A DNA stretch of 64,000 bases, from NCBI GenBank assembly GCA_963768775.1, contig CAVYIY010000007.1:1-64000 (forward strand), given 5' to 3'. How positions within the stretch are numbered: position 1 is the stretch's first letter; every line of letters starts with the position of its first letter. Both the position numbers and the translations under genes were made by a program. The notes under the pieces were generated by a model that was not told the origin of the DNA, did no database searches, and worked only from the letters and a program-made list of their open reading frames with translations. Origin of the DNA: FEN-33 sp963768775. GTDB taxonomy: Archaea; Thermoplasmatota; Thermoplasmata; Methanomassiliicoccales; UBA472. Below, piece after piece: positions 54,075-63,000 of this stretch.

Positions 54075-55550
54075 ATGGACGATGGACTGCCTGCCGCCGA
54101 GCAGAAACGTGGGGAGGGGGGCCGCTGGAAGCCATACCATATCGCTTGGCTCTGGCTCTTCATGGCCTGGATGATGCTTTACATCGACCGCAGCATCACC
54201 GGGCCCGTGGTCTCGTGGATGATAGACAACAATGTCTCCTTCCTGGCTTCTGCGCCGATGCCCCATGCCCTCGGCGGCATCATCGGCTCCATGTTCTTCG
54301 CTGGATACATGCTCACCCAGTTCCCCGCCGGCTATCTGGGTGACAAGTTCGGGAACAAGGCCTTGATCGTGATCAGCCTGGCCTGGTCGGCGATCACCAC
54401 GTTCCTCAGCGGTCTGGCCAGGGACCTGCAGATCTTCGTTTCCCTCCGCATCCTGACCGGCCTGGGGGAGGGTGCCTACTACTCGAACGACCGGGCGATG
54501 GTATACGCGATCACTCCGGCAGAGAAGCGCGGCTTGGGCATGGGGATCGTCTTCGCCGGATTGGCCGCCGGGCTGACCATTGCGACACTGTTCACCCCCT
54601 GGCTGCTCGATTCCGTCAGCCTGTGGATGGGGAAGGGGTCGGCGTGGTCGTTTCCGTTCCTGATCTTCTCCCTCCCGACGCTCCTGGTCTGCCTGGCCCT
54701 CTGGCGCTTCGTCGGGGAGAAGGTAGAGAAGGGAACGCTCGCCAGGGCCGGCGGCAGGTTGCTGCTCTATTCCGCCTTGTTCCTCATCGTCCTCGTCGCC
54801 ACCTACATCGTTTCCGTGGACCTTGGCCTCGGAGCGATCTTCCAGGCCTGCGCCGTGCTTCTGGCTGCCGTCGGCCTGATCGCGATCATCTACTCGCGCC
54901 TGAGGATGGTATGCGGGCCAGTGCTGCGCGACCGACGCCTGGTCCTGATGTACATCTCGGCCATACCGCTGCTGTACACCCTCTGGTTCTTCGGGTTCTG
55001 GGCGCTACTGGTGGTATCGGAGGCGACAAGGCTCGGCCTGTCCGGTGCGGCGGTCTACGCCGCCCTGTTCGGCGTCGCCAGCGGATCGGCTACCCCGCCG
55101 GCGGCAAGATCTACGACGCCGCGATGCGGCATCACATCGCGCCGAGATGGGTGTACTCGGTGCTCTGCCTACGGTCGTGGTCGCTGGTCTTCATCGTCGC
55201 GCTCATGACGTATCACGCCGCTGAGAACGTGCTGCTGCTCGGCCTGCTCATCTTCCTCATCGGCGTGTTCTTCGCGGCCGCCCAGACCGCCCATATGACG
55301 TTCACCAGCGAGCTGGCGCCTGCCGGCATGGCTGGCCAGACATTCGGCATGTGGAACCTGGTGGCGGAGGTAGGCGCGGTCATCTCGCCCGTCCTTTCCG
55401 GAGCGCTGCAGAGACCTTACCGGAGACTGGACCGCGGCCATCGCGCTCAACGGCTTCCTCCTGCTCGCAAGCGCGGCATTAGTGCTCTTCGTCCGCGCTC
55501 CGCGCGAGGCCACCGGACACCGAAGCCATTTTGTGCGCACTCAGCATTGA
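54075..55550 (+). CDS. major facilitator superfamily transporter (frame-broken)
   Basis: The protein has about twelve helices. It carries the MFS loop motif GYLGDKFGNKALIVIS after helix 2 and the TM5 segment GMGIVFAGLAAGLTIATL. The frame changes near 55080 and again near 55420: the chain runs from AALFGVASG into GYPAGGKIYDAAMRHHI, and from SPVLSGALQ into RDLTGDWTAAIALNGFL. It ends at 55550 with about 490 residues. It resembles anion/organic-acid transporters, but the substrate is not readable. The ATG at 54075 is preferred over TTG 54072. Confidence 0.85.
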
Positions 55551-55558
55551 TATCTCCG

Positions 55559-56308
55559 ATGATTCTGAGCGCTTTCGGCGACGTCCATTGGAAGGATGGC
55601 ATCGGCCGGCTGCGCGATGCCCGGGAGATGTTCGGTCGCTGCGACCTTGTCCTTCTGGCCGGGGATGTCACCGACAGCAACAACCTTGATGGCTACGGCG
55701 AAGTGATCGGGGCGATCAAGGAGATGAGCGATGCGGACATCGTGGCGGTCTTCGGGAACGAGGAGTACGACGCCTCCCACGCCGACTACCGGCAGCGCTT
55801 CCGCATCACCTTCTTGGAGGACGAGGTGAAGGACTTCGTGGTCGAAGGGGTGAAGCTACGCATCGTCGGGAGCACCGGCTCCCTGGACCGCCCGACCTGG
55901 TGGCAGCGCAACAACGTGCCGGACATCTGGAGACGCTACAAGGAGAGGGTCAACAAGGTGGGCGCCATCCTGGAGCGAGGGGACGCCGACGTGCTCATCC
56001 TCCTCACCCACTATGCTACGACGTATGCCACATTGGAAGGGGAGAAGGAGCACGCCTTCGCGGAGATGGGTTCGAACCTGTTCGAGCAGGTGGTGCTGGA
56101 GAAGCATCCGGACCTGGTGATCCACGCTCACGCCCACAACGGCAAGAGGCATGCGCTCCTGTCCAAGAAGCAGCGCAGCCTGGAGAACTTCAAGTCATCG
56201 GAGGCAGAGGTGCCGGTGTACAATGTATCGATACCTGCAAATCATGGCCCGACGTTCTTCGAGATAGAAGGAGGGGACGACGGTGTGCGCATTCGTTGCC
56301 TGCCATGA
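55559..56308 (+). CDS. metallophosphoesterase
   Basis: The 249-residue protein has the calcineurin-like blocks AFGDVHWKDG (residues 5-14), VLLAGDVTDSNN, VAVFGNEEYD (in place of GNHD), LILLTHYATTY and LVIHAHAHNGKRH. The metal-binding His and Asp are present except for Glu in the GNxE block, which suggests altered metal geometry. The substrate is unknown; such enzymes cleave phosphoesters or nucleotides. It overlaps the MGMT-EndoV gene by 26 bases, implying co-translation. Confidence 0.87.
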   Translation: MILSAFGDVHWKDGIGRLRDAREMFGRCDLVLLAGDVTDSNNLDGYGEVIGAIKEMSDADIVAVFGNEEYDASHADYRQRFRITFLEDEVKDFVVEGVKLRIVGSTGSLDRPTWWQRNNVPDIWRRYKERVNKVGAILERGDADVLILLTHYATTYATLEGEKEHAFAEMGSNLFEQVVLEKHPDLVIHAHAHNGKRHALLSKKQRSLENFKSSEAEVPVYNVSIPANHGPTFFEIEGGDDGVRIRCLP

Positions 56309-57254
56309 GGACGTGGACCTGAACCGGCTGATATTCGAGGCAACTTCGCAGATACCCGAGGGAATGGTCTCGACGTATGGCGACATCGCCAGGGGATTGG
56401 GGGACGTCAGGGCGTCTAGGGCGGTCGGGACGGTCCTGGCCAGGAATCCCACGCCGATAGTGGTACCTTGCCATCGCGTCGTCTATGGGGACGGCAGGAC
56501 CGGCTGGTATAACGGTCAAGGGAAGGGAGCGGAGAGGAAGATGGAGCTGCTCCGGTCCGAAGGGGTGAGGATCGCCGACGGCCGGGTCGAGGATTTCGAG
56601 CAGGTGCATTTCAAGAGCTTCAAGATCCCATCGATATTGAGGGAATTGGCAGAAGAGCAGGAGCGGCTGCGGGCCTTGATCTCCGAGGGCGACGACTTCA
56701 CCGGCCCGGAGTACGTGGCCGGCCTGGATGTCGCCTATCAAGGCATCGTCGGCCATGCCAGCTTGGTCAAGATGAGGCTGAAGGACCTCAAGGTAGTGGA
56801 AGAGCGGGATTTCAGCGCTGAGGCCAAATTCCCTTACGTCCCTTCGTACCTGAGCTACCGCGAGATGCCGCTGCTCAGAAAGCTGATCGACCGCGACGAT
56901 CGGACCGTCTACCTCATAGATGGGCAGGGGCGGCTCCACCCAAGAGGCTTCGGAATAGCTTGCCAGGTGGGAGTATGCCTGGACGTCCCCACCGTCGGTG
57001 CGGCCAAGAGCCTGCTCCAAGGCAAGGTCGAGGGGGATGGGCGCAGAGCGCCGGTCCGATTGAACGGCCGGTTCGTTGGCTATCAAATTCACCCCAATGG
57101 AAGGACGAGAACGTACGTGTCGGTCGGGAACCGGGTTTCGCTGGAGACGGCGGCCGACCTCTGTGACAGGCTCATGATAAAAGGCGCGCCGGAGCCGCTC
57201 CGTTTGGCGCATATGCGTTGCGGGGAGAACGCCAGGAAGGCGAAAGAGGGATAG
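56283..57254 (+). CDS. bifunctional O6-alkylguanine-DNA alkyltransferase / endonuclease V
   Basis: The 323-residue protein joins two repair enzymes. Residues 1-100 are the alkyltransferase: STYGDIARGLGDVRASRAVG (HTH) and VVPCHRVVYGDGRTGWYNG, with the acceptor Cys63. Residues 105-323 are endonuclease V: EYVAGLDVAYQG (Asp149), FPYVPSYLSYREMPLL, IDGQGRLHPRGFGIACQVG and VPTVGAAKSLL, so the catalytic acidic residues are present. It removes O6-alkyl groups and nicks next to deaminated bases. The same fusion is known from Ferroplasma, supporting a Thermoplasmata origin. GTG start at 56283. Confidence 0.92.
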   Translation: MCAFVACHEDVDLNRLIFEATSQIPEGMVSTYGDIARGLGDVRASRAVGTVLARNPTPIVVPCHRVVYGDGRTGWYNGQGKGAERKMELLRSEGVRIADGRVEDFEQVHFKSFKIPSILRELAEEQERLRALISEGDDFTGPEYVAGLDVAYQGIVGHASLVKMRLKDLKVVEERDFSAEAKFPYVPSYLSYREMPLLRKLIDRDDRTVYLIDGQGRLHPRGFGIACQVGVCLDVPTVGAAKSLLQGKVEGDGRRAPVRLNGRFVGYQIHPNGRTRTYVSVGNRVSLETAADLCDRLMIKGAPEPLRLAHMRCGENARKAKEG

Positions 57255-57262
57255 GGCTAGCA

Positions 57263-58166
57263 ATGCGCGTCTTGATCTTCGGGGCGGGAGCCCTAGGCAG
57301 CGTCATCGGAGGCCTTTTGTCGAAAGGGCACGAGGTGCACTTGGTCACCAGGCCAGGACATGCCCAGGCAATCAGGGAGCGGGGGCTGAGGATCGAGGGT
57401 GTCTTGAATGGCGTTTTCTCGCTGGCAACGCATATCGACATGGAGGACGTCCCTCAGCCGGACGCCATCTTCGTAACGGTCAAGGCCTACGATACCAAGG
57501 TAGCATTGGAAGCACTGGCGCCAATGGCCAGGGGAGCGAGGATGGTGGTCTCGCTGCAGAACGGGCTGACCAACCTGGAGCTGTTCCGGGCCGCCCTTCC
57601 AGACAAGGCGGTGATGGGTGTCACCTCCATGGGAGCTACCTTGGTCGGGCCGGGCTTGGTCCGCTACGCCGGAAAAGGGGATACGTTATTCGGGCATTTG
57701 GAGAATAGCGCCGAGCTGTCGAGGGAGGCTGCGGACCTGTTCATCAAGGCCGGCCTGGCCGCCAGATCCGACGCCAACATCGAAAGGGAACTGTGGATGA
57801 AGGGGATAATCAACGCCTCGATCAACCCCTTGACCGCGATCCTGGGATGCCCGAACGGAGAGCTGCTCGAGGACGAGGAAGTGCTCGCCATTTCACACCT
57901 GGCCTGCCGGGAAGGGGTAGCTGTGGCCGAAGGGATCGGCATGCGGATGCCGCCAGGGAAACCCCTTCACAAAGGTGAAGGAGGTCATGAGGACGACCGC
58001 TCAGAACCGCTCATCCATGCTGCAGGACCTAGAGCGCGGAAAGCGCACGGAGATCGACGAGATAAGCGGCGAGATCGTGAGACTGGCCGGACCGCTGGGA
58101 ATCACGGTCCCGGTGAACCGGACCCTGTGGGCGCTGATAAGAGGCTTGGAGAAGCGAGCGCCATAG
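57263..58166 (+). CDS. panE: ketopantoate reductase family protein (frame-broken)
   Basis: The N-terminal Rossmann fold reads MRVLIFGAGALGSVIGGLL, followed by PDAIFVTVKAYDTKVAL and SLQNGLTNLE. The C-terminal part has WMKGIINASINPLTAI (the catalytic Lys and Asn of PanE) and, after a frame change in GGGAAACCCC near 57960, KVKEVMRTTAQNRSSMLQD and RGKRTEIDEISGEIV. Dropping one A gives about 300 residues. PanE makes pantoate for coenzyme A synthesis. It is 9 bases after the repair fusion gene. Confidence 0.91.
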
Positions 58167-58292
58167 AGCCATGCGCTCAGTGGAAGGCTTTCGCCTCCCT
58201 CCAAAGAAGCTTCTCCTTTCGCCATCCAGCAACGAGTCCATTGGAATGCAAATCATTAAGGCTTGAAGTACGGTTTTTGATTTTGTGATGAA

Positions 58293-58934
58293 ATGGTAGA
58301 TGTCAAGATGCTTGCCAAGAGAGCGCTCGAGTACAAAGAGAGGGGCTTGAACGAGAGGGAGATCGGGGATGAGCTGCACCTTTCTATCGACACCGTCCGC
58401 TATCTTTTGGAGGAGGGGCTGGAGGGCATGCTCCCACCAAGCGACATCAAGATCGGCTGGCGTAGCATTGGGGTGTTCGGCAGTCGCATCGCCATGATGA
58501 GCGAGATACTCGCGGACATCGTCGTTGAGGAGGTCGCCAAGAGCGAAGAGGATGTAGACGTCGTCATGGGCATCGCCGTCAACGGCGTGAGCTTCGCCAC
58601 CTTCGTGTCGGAGATGCTGGATGCGGAACTGGCGATCTACAAGCCTTCGATAGACCAGGGGAAGATGGGTGGCTCCATCAGCGGGAATTATGCCGACGTG
58701 AAAGGAAAGAACGTCGTCATCATCGACGATGTGCTTTCCACCGGGATGACGGCGCAGGAGGCGATCAAGGACGTTCGCGCGGCCGGGGGGAAGCCGGTCC
58801 TGATGCTGGTGATCATCAACAAGAGCAGCCAGAACGAGGTGGATCAAGTCCCGCTGCGCGGCATCATCCGGGCCCGGTCCATGGGCGGGACCATATTGGG
58901 CGGGGGGCCGCTGAGATCATTTCCGTACAAGTGA
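58293..58934 (+). CDS. gfcR: GfcR-type transcription regulator with phosphoribosyltransferase domain
   Basis: The 213-residue protein joins an HTH (ALEYKERGLNEREIGDELHL, STIDTV-like SIDTVRYLLEEGL) to a type I phosphoribosyltransferase domain. GIAVNGVSFATFVSEML and the PRPP loop VVIIDDVLSTGMTAQEAI are both intact. In archaea this family (GfcR) regulates sugar catabolism, as shown in haloarchaea, and is often annotated as an orotate transferase-like protein. A TCATTAAGG element at about 58251-58259 may be its TATA box. DUF5788 follows by 9 bases. Confidence 0.88.
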   Translation: MVDVKMLAKRALEYKERGLNEREIGDELHLSIDTVRYLLEEGLEGMLPPSDIKIGWRSIGVFGSRIAMMSEILADIVVEEVAKSEEDVDVVMGIAVNGVSFATFVSEMLDAELAIYKPSIDQGKMGGSISGNYADVKGKNVVIIDDVLSTGMTAQEAIKDVRAAGGKPVLMLVIINKSSQNEVDQVPLRGIIRARSMGGTILGGGPLRSFPYK

Positions 58935-58943
58935 ACGATAACC

Positions 58944-59387
58944 ATGACCGATGTTTGGGATAGGGACCCCAGTCCCTTGACGGAGGATGACCGGCGGAAG
59001 ATTTTGAGCCGGATCCACTCCTTGCTATTCTGGCTCGGCAAGTCGATACCGGAAGAGGAGCTCTTGGAGGGAGTGAAGGTCCCGCTTCGGGAGGTCATCT
59101 TTCGCTTCATCATCAACGAACACCCAACCGGGGAGGAGGTGCAGGGGGCGATGGATCTTGCGGATACCTTGGAGGCCAAGGCCCGGCAACTGGAAAAGCA
59201 GTTGCATGAAAATCATCTCAGCAGAGGGGAGGCCCACATCATCCTCGACGAGATCTGCGGACTGCTCCGGGCGGTGGACGATATCCGCAAAGCAAGGGGG
59301 GCGAGCGCGCCGGTCAAGGCGAAGGCGGTAATGAACCGGGTCCAGGATGAACGCCGCTGGCTGACCTTCGTGAAGAAGGTCTCCTGA
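58944..59387 (+). CDS. DUF5788-like conserved archaeal protein
   Basis: The 147-residue soluble protein is almost all helix: LTEDDRRKILSRIHSLLFWL, EVIFRFIINEHPTGEEVQ, AMDLADTLEAKARQLEKQL, and AHIILDEICGLLRAVDDIRK. It matches an archaeal family of unknown function often found beside GfcR-like genes. It is probably co-transcribed with gfcR (9-base gap). Confidence 0.65.
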   Translation: MTDVWDRDPSPLTEDDRRKILSRIHSLLFWLGKSIPEEELLEGVKVPLREVIFRFIINEHPTGEEVQGAMDLADTLEAKARQLEKQLHENHLSRGEAHIILDEICGLLRAVDDIRKARGASAPVKAKAVMNRVQDERRWLTFVKKVS

Positions 59388-59447
59388 TTCTGCCGGATTG
59401 CCAATTCTGCACCCTTGCGTGCATCTGGTTTCGCTTTCTCGGAAATC

Positions 59448-59460
59448 TTATATAATATAT
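59448..59460 (+). promoter_or_regulatory. strong TATA box of the lysine operon
   Basis: TTATATAATATAT lies 61 bases before the lrp-type regulator ATG at 59521. Transcription should start near 59485, giving a leader of about 36 bases. The leader holds GGAATATTTCC (59494-59504), a short inverted repeat that could bind the downstream Lrp-type regulator. Confidence 0.65.
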
Positions 59461-59520
59461 TCCGTTTATCCTTAGAATCTGTACGAAAAGTGAGGAATAT
59501 TTCCAAAAGGGCGGGATTAC

Positions 59521-59943
59521 ATGATCGACCATCTTGACGAACGCATAATAGAGATAATGAAGAAGGATTCCAGGCGGCCATTTGTGGAGATCGCCGATGA
59601 ACTGAAAGTCTCGGAGGGTACCATCCGCAGTCGGGTCCGGAAACTCTTTGGAGAAGGGGTCATTCAAAGCTTCACCATCAAGACCAGCAGCAAGAACGTG
59701 AAGGCGATCATAGAGGTGAAGATAGACGTGAACGTCAATACTTCGGAGGTAGCGAGCTCGATTGCGAAATTCGATGGCGTCTCTGAGGTTTTCGAAGTCA
59801 CGGGGGAAGAGGACATCGTGGCGATAATCGACGTCACCTCCTCTCCGCAATTGAACGAGATAATCGAGAGGATCCGCCGTTTCGACAACGTGCAGTCGAC
59901 CCGCACGCGCCTGATCCTAAAAGAGCACTTTGGAGGCGAGTAG
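59521..59943 (+). CDS. Lrp/AsnC-family regulator, probably of lysine synthesis
   Basis: The 140-residue protein has an N-terminal HTH (DERIIEIMKKDSRRPFVEIA, LKVSEGTIRSRVRKL) and a C-terminal RAM domain (IEVKIDVNVNTSEVASSIAK, EVTGEEDIVAIIDV). It is the first gene of the dapA-dapB-lysC-lysA operon, with a 0-base gap to dapA. An LysM-like lysine-sensing role is the likely inference. RAM-domain ligand residues cannot be assigned by eye. Confidence 0.9.
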   Translation: MIDHLDERIIEIMKKDSRRPFVEIADELKVSEGTIRSRVRKLFGEGVIQSFTIKTSSKNVKAIIEVKIDVNVNTSEVASSIAKFDGVSEVFEVTGEEDIVAIIDVTSSPQLNEIIERIRRFDNVQSTRTRLILKEHFGGE

Positions 59944-60822
59944 ATGATTCAGGGATGCGCGACAGCGCTGGTAACCCCCTTCAATGCGAAGGGAGAGCTT
60001 GACGAGGAAGGCCTTCGGGAACTGGTTTCCCTGCAGGAGAAGGCCGGCATCGACTACATCGTGCCATGCGGCACCACTGGTGAATCGGCCACTATGACGC
60101 ACAAGGAGCACCTGAGGGTCATCGAGATCGTGCTCGACCAGGTTAAGAGGGCCCAGGTGATCGCTGGCGCAGGGAGCAACTCGACCCAGGAAGCGATCCA
60201 GCTTACAAAGGGCGCCAAGGACATGGGAGCGAAGGCCATACTCTCGATCTCGCCCTACTACAACAAGCCGACCCAGAAGGGCATCGTGAGGCACTACGAA
60301 ACCATAGCGGACGCGGCGGACATCCCCATAATCGTCTACAACGTCCCGGGCAGGACCGGTTCCAACCTCCTCCCCAGCACGGTCTTGAAGTTGTCCGGCC
60401 ACTCCAACATCGTCGGGGTCAAGGAGGCCAGCGGCAACATCGGACAGATAATGGCGATACTGGCGAACGCCCCCAAGGGCTTCAGCGTGATGTCGGGCGA
60501 CGACGCAATGACCTTCCCGATCATGTCCCTCGGCGGGAATGGCGTGATTTCGGTGGCGTCGAATGTTGCGCCAAGGGAGGTATGCACCATGGTCCACGCC
60601 GCACTGGATGGGAATTGGAGCGAAGCGAGGAAGCAGCATTTCCATCTGCTCGACCTGTTCAACAACCTGTTCGTGGAGACCAACCCGATCCCGGTGAAGA
60701 CCGCCCTGAGACTGATGGGCAGGCCCGCGGGGACGTTCCGGCTTCCGCTGTGCGAGATGGAGCCAGGTAACCTGGAGATCCTGAAGAAGACCTTGGCCCA
60801 GATCGGGCTGGTCCCCAAGTAG
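59944..60822 (+). CDS. dapA: 4-hydroxy-tetrahydrodipicolinate synthase
   Basis: DapA condenses pyruvate with aspartate semialdehyde, the first step of the diaminopimelate route to lysine. The 292-residue protein has ATALVTPFNAKGELDEEGL, VPCGTTGESATMTHKEH, ISPYYNKPTQKGIVRHYETIA and IIVYNVPGRTGSNLLP. The Schiff-base Lys is in IVGVKEASGNI (about residue 161). Length and residues are normal. It sits between the Lrp-type regulator and dapB. Confidence 0.96.
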   Translation: MIQGCATALVTPFNAKGELDEEGLRELVSLQEKAGIDYIVPCGTTGESATMTHKEHLRVIEIVLDQVKRAQVIAGAGSNSTQEAIQLTKGAKDMGAKAILSISPYYNKPTQKGIVRHYETIADAADIPIIVYNVPGRTGSNLLPSTVLKLSGHSNIVGVKEASGNIGQIMAILANAPKGFSVMSGDDAMTFPIMSLGGNGVISVASNVAPREVCTMVHAALDGNWSEARKQHFHLLDLFNNLFVETNPIPVKTALRLMGRPAGTFRLPLCEMEPGNLEILKKTLAQIGLVPK

Positions 60823-60848
60823 GGACGAGGCCCAATGAAGGTGATAAG

Positions 60849-61628
60849 TTGATCCGAGTAGTAGTAGGAGGGGCCACCGGCCGCCTGGGCTCCCTGATAT
60901 GCAATAGCGTCAGGCAGCAGAAGGACATGCAACTGGTGGGCGGAATCGTCTCGGAGGCGGGAGGGCACGCCGGGAGGGAGATAGTCCCAGGGGTCCTCGC
61001 TTTCGGAGCGGACGACCTCATCAAGGTGCTGGAGGAGGCGGACGTCTATCTGGACGCGACCAGCGCCACCGCGGCCGAGAGGAACCTATTGAAGGTCCCC
61101 AGCCTGGGAGTCAACTGCGTGGTCGGCACAACCGGCCTCTCGGATGACCTGCTAAAGCGCTTCGAGGCGCAGGTGGCAGAGAACAACGTCTCGGCGATCG
61201 TGTCCCCCAATTTCTCGGTCGGGGTGAACGTCTTCTGGAAGATGTGCGGCGTGCTCGCCGCCGTGCTGGAGGACTACGACGTGGAGATCATCGAGACCCA
61301 TCACGACAAGAAGAAGGACGCTCCGTCCGGGACGGCCCTCAAGGCGGCGCAGATCGTGTCCGAGGTCACCGGGATAGAGAAGATGATCTACGGAAGATCC
61401 GGCGTGACTGGGGCGAGGGGCAGGGAGATCGGGATCCACTCGGTCAGAGCGGGCGACGTGGTCGGCGAGCATACCATAATCTTTGCCGGCAACAAGGAGC
61501 GCATCGAGCTCACCCATCGGGCCCATTCCCGGGAGGCATTCGCGGAAGGGGCGGTGACCGCCATCCGTTGGATTTCGGCTAGGAAGGACAGCAAGGTCCA
61601 CTCGATGGCTGAGGTGTTGGGACTTTGA
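60849..61628 (+). CDS. dapB: 4-hydroxy-tetrahydrodipicolinate reductase
   Basis: The 259-residue enzyme has VVVGGATGRLGSLICNSV (NAD(P) binding), CVVGTTGLSDDLLKRF, SPNFSVGVNVFWKM and IIETHHDKKKDAPSGTALK, which holds the catalytic His and Lys. SVRAGDVVGEHTIIFAG follows. The start is TTG 60849, with a GTGATAAG ribosome-site-like sequence before it. The stop overlaps the lysC start, showing one operon. Confidence 0.95.
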   Translation: MIRVVVGGATGRLGSLICNSVRQQKDMQLVGGIVSEAGGHAGREIVPGVLAFGADDLIKVLEEADVYLDATSATAAERNLLKVPSLGVNCVVGTTGLSDDLLKRFEAQVAENNVSAIVSPNFSVGVNVFWKMCGVLAAVLEDYDVEIIETHHDKKKDAPSGTALKAAQIVSEVTGIEKMIYGRSGVTGARGREIGIHSVRAGDVVGEHTIIFAGNKERIELTHRAHSREAFAEGAVTAIRWISARKDSKVHSMAEVLGL

Positions 61629-62986
61629 TCAAAGTGATGAAGTTCGGCGGGACCAGCGTCGGGAGCGAGAAGGCCCTCGGCAACCTCGCCGCCATAGTGA
61701 AGAACGAGCCGTGCCAGAAGACCCTGGTAGTCTCAGCGATGTCCGGGGTGACCAACACCCTGATCGCCTTGATGCGGGACCCGAAGGCTTCGAACGACGC
61801 GTTCTACGGCGAACTGCTGCAGAAGCACATCGCCGCAGCCAGGCCGATGCTGAGCCCCAGCGAGCTGAACGACCTCGAGATGAAGCTCAGGCTGCGCATC
61901 TTCGGCTTGCACCAGGCGGTGGACCGCTACCTCGCCGATAGCGCTGACAGGGAGATACTGCAGGATTCCATCTCTTCATGGGGTGAGAGGCTATCCTCCT
62001 TGATGGTCGCCTCGATATTGAAGGCGCAGGGGTCGGACGCGGTGGCGATGACTTCCGAAGAGGCGGGGATCGCCGCCGTGGGATCGCCGGGCAACGGAGC
62101 GGCGAACCTGGAGCTGAGCGAGAGAAACTTCCAGGGGAACGTCCTGCCCTTGATTGAGGCGGGGAGGATCCCTGTCCTCACCGGCTACTACGGCACCGAC
62201 GCATCTGGAAGGCCGCTGACCTTCGGGCGCGGAGGCTCCGATTACTCCGGTTCGGTGATCGCCTATGCCCTCGGGGCCAGAGTGTTGGAGATCTGGACAG
62301 ACGTGGACGGATTCATGACCGCCGACCCGCGCATCGTCCCCTCGGCCCGCACCATAAGGGAGATGAACTACGGAGAGGCGGCCGAGCTGGCCTACTTCGG
62401 GGCGAAGGTTTTGCACCCGCGCACCATCGAGCCGGCGAGGAAGAAGAAGATCGTGGTCATGGTCAAGAACACCTTCCATCCGGAGGGCGAGGGCACCAAG
62501 ATACACGAACTGCGCTCTCCAGGGAACGAGCTGCTGCGATCAGTTGCGGTAAAATCCGATCTCAGTATCCTGAAGGTCTATTCCTCCGAGATCGTCTATA
62601 ACCCGAGCCTGGTGACCAAGCTCCTGGAATCGGTGTCCGAGGACGGCGTCACCACCTATGCCATTTCCACGTCGCTCTCGACGTTGGCCATAGCGCTCCC
62701 TTCCGGGGCGACTAAGCGCATCTGCGACAAGATAGGCAAGCTGGAGATGGGGCAGATCGAGAAGGTGAGAATCAAGGACAACGTCTCGCTAATCTGCACC
62801 GTGGGGGACGACCTCATCAACCACATGGGCGCGGCCGCGATGATCTTCGATGCCGCCATGGAAGCGAAGGCGAACATCGAGATGATCTCGGAAGGGGCAT
62901 CGGACGTTGCGCTCAATTTCGTGGTGCCGAGCGGCCAAGCTAACGACGTCGTGACGAGGATCCATGAGAGGTTCATTGCGAAGTGA
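61625..62986 (+). CDS. lysC: aspartate kinase
   Basis: The 453-residue enzyme phosphorylates aspartate. It has KFGGTSVGSEKAL, LVVSAMSGVTNTLI, SSWGERLSSLMVASIL, GRGGSDYSGSVIAYALGA and WTDVDGFMTADPR. Two C-terminal ACT domains (SILKVYSSEIVYNPSLVTKL, SLICTVGDDLINHMGAAAMI) are the usual lysine or threonine feedback sites. The TTG at 61625 overlaps the dapB stop; the ATG at 61637 (MKFGGTSV) is an alternative start. Confidence 0.95.
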   Translation: MIKVMKFGGTSVGSEKALGNLAAIVKNEPCQKTLVVSAMSGVTNTLIALMRDPKASNDAFYGELLQKHIAAARPMLSPSELNDLEMKLRLRIFGLHQAVDRYLADSADREILQDSISSWGERLSSLMVASILKAQGSDAVAMTSEEAGIAAVGSPGNGAANLELSERNFQGNVLPLIEAGRIPVLTGYYGTDASGRPLTFGRGGSDYSGSVIAYALGARVLEIWTDVDGFMTADPRIVPSARTIREMNYGEAAELAYFGAKVLHPRTIEPARKKKIVVMVKNTFHPEGEGTKIHELRSPGNELLRSVAVKSDLSILKVYSSEIVYNPSLVTKLLESVSEDGVTTYAISTSLSTLAIALPSGATKRICDKIGKLEMGQIEKVRIKDNVSLICTVGDDLINHMGAAAMIFDAAMEAKANIEMISEGASDVALNFVVPSGQANDVVTRIHERFIAK

Positions 62987-63000
62987 GACTGGTGGCTAAC

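Noticed and set aside
56190..57263. 357-codon minus-strand ORF opposite the MGMT-EndoV fusion
   Set aside because: It is the reverse-frame shadow of a gene with intact catalytic motifs.
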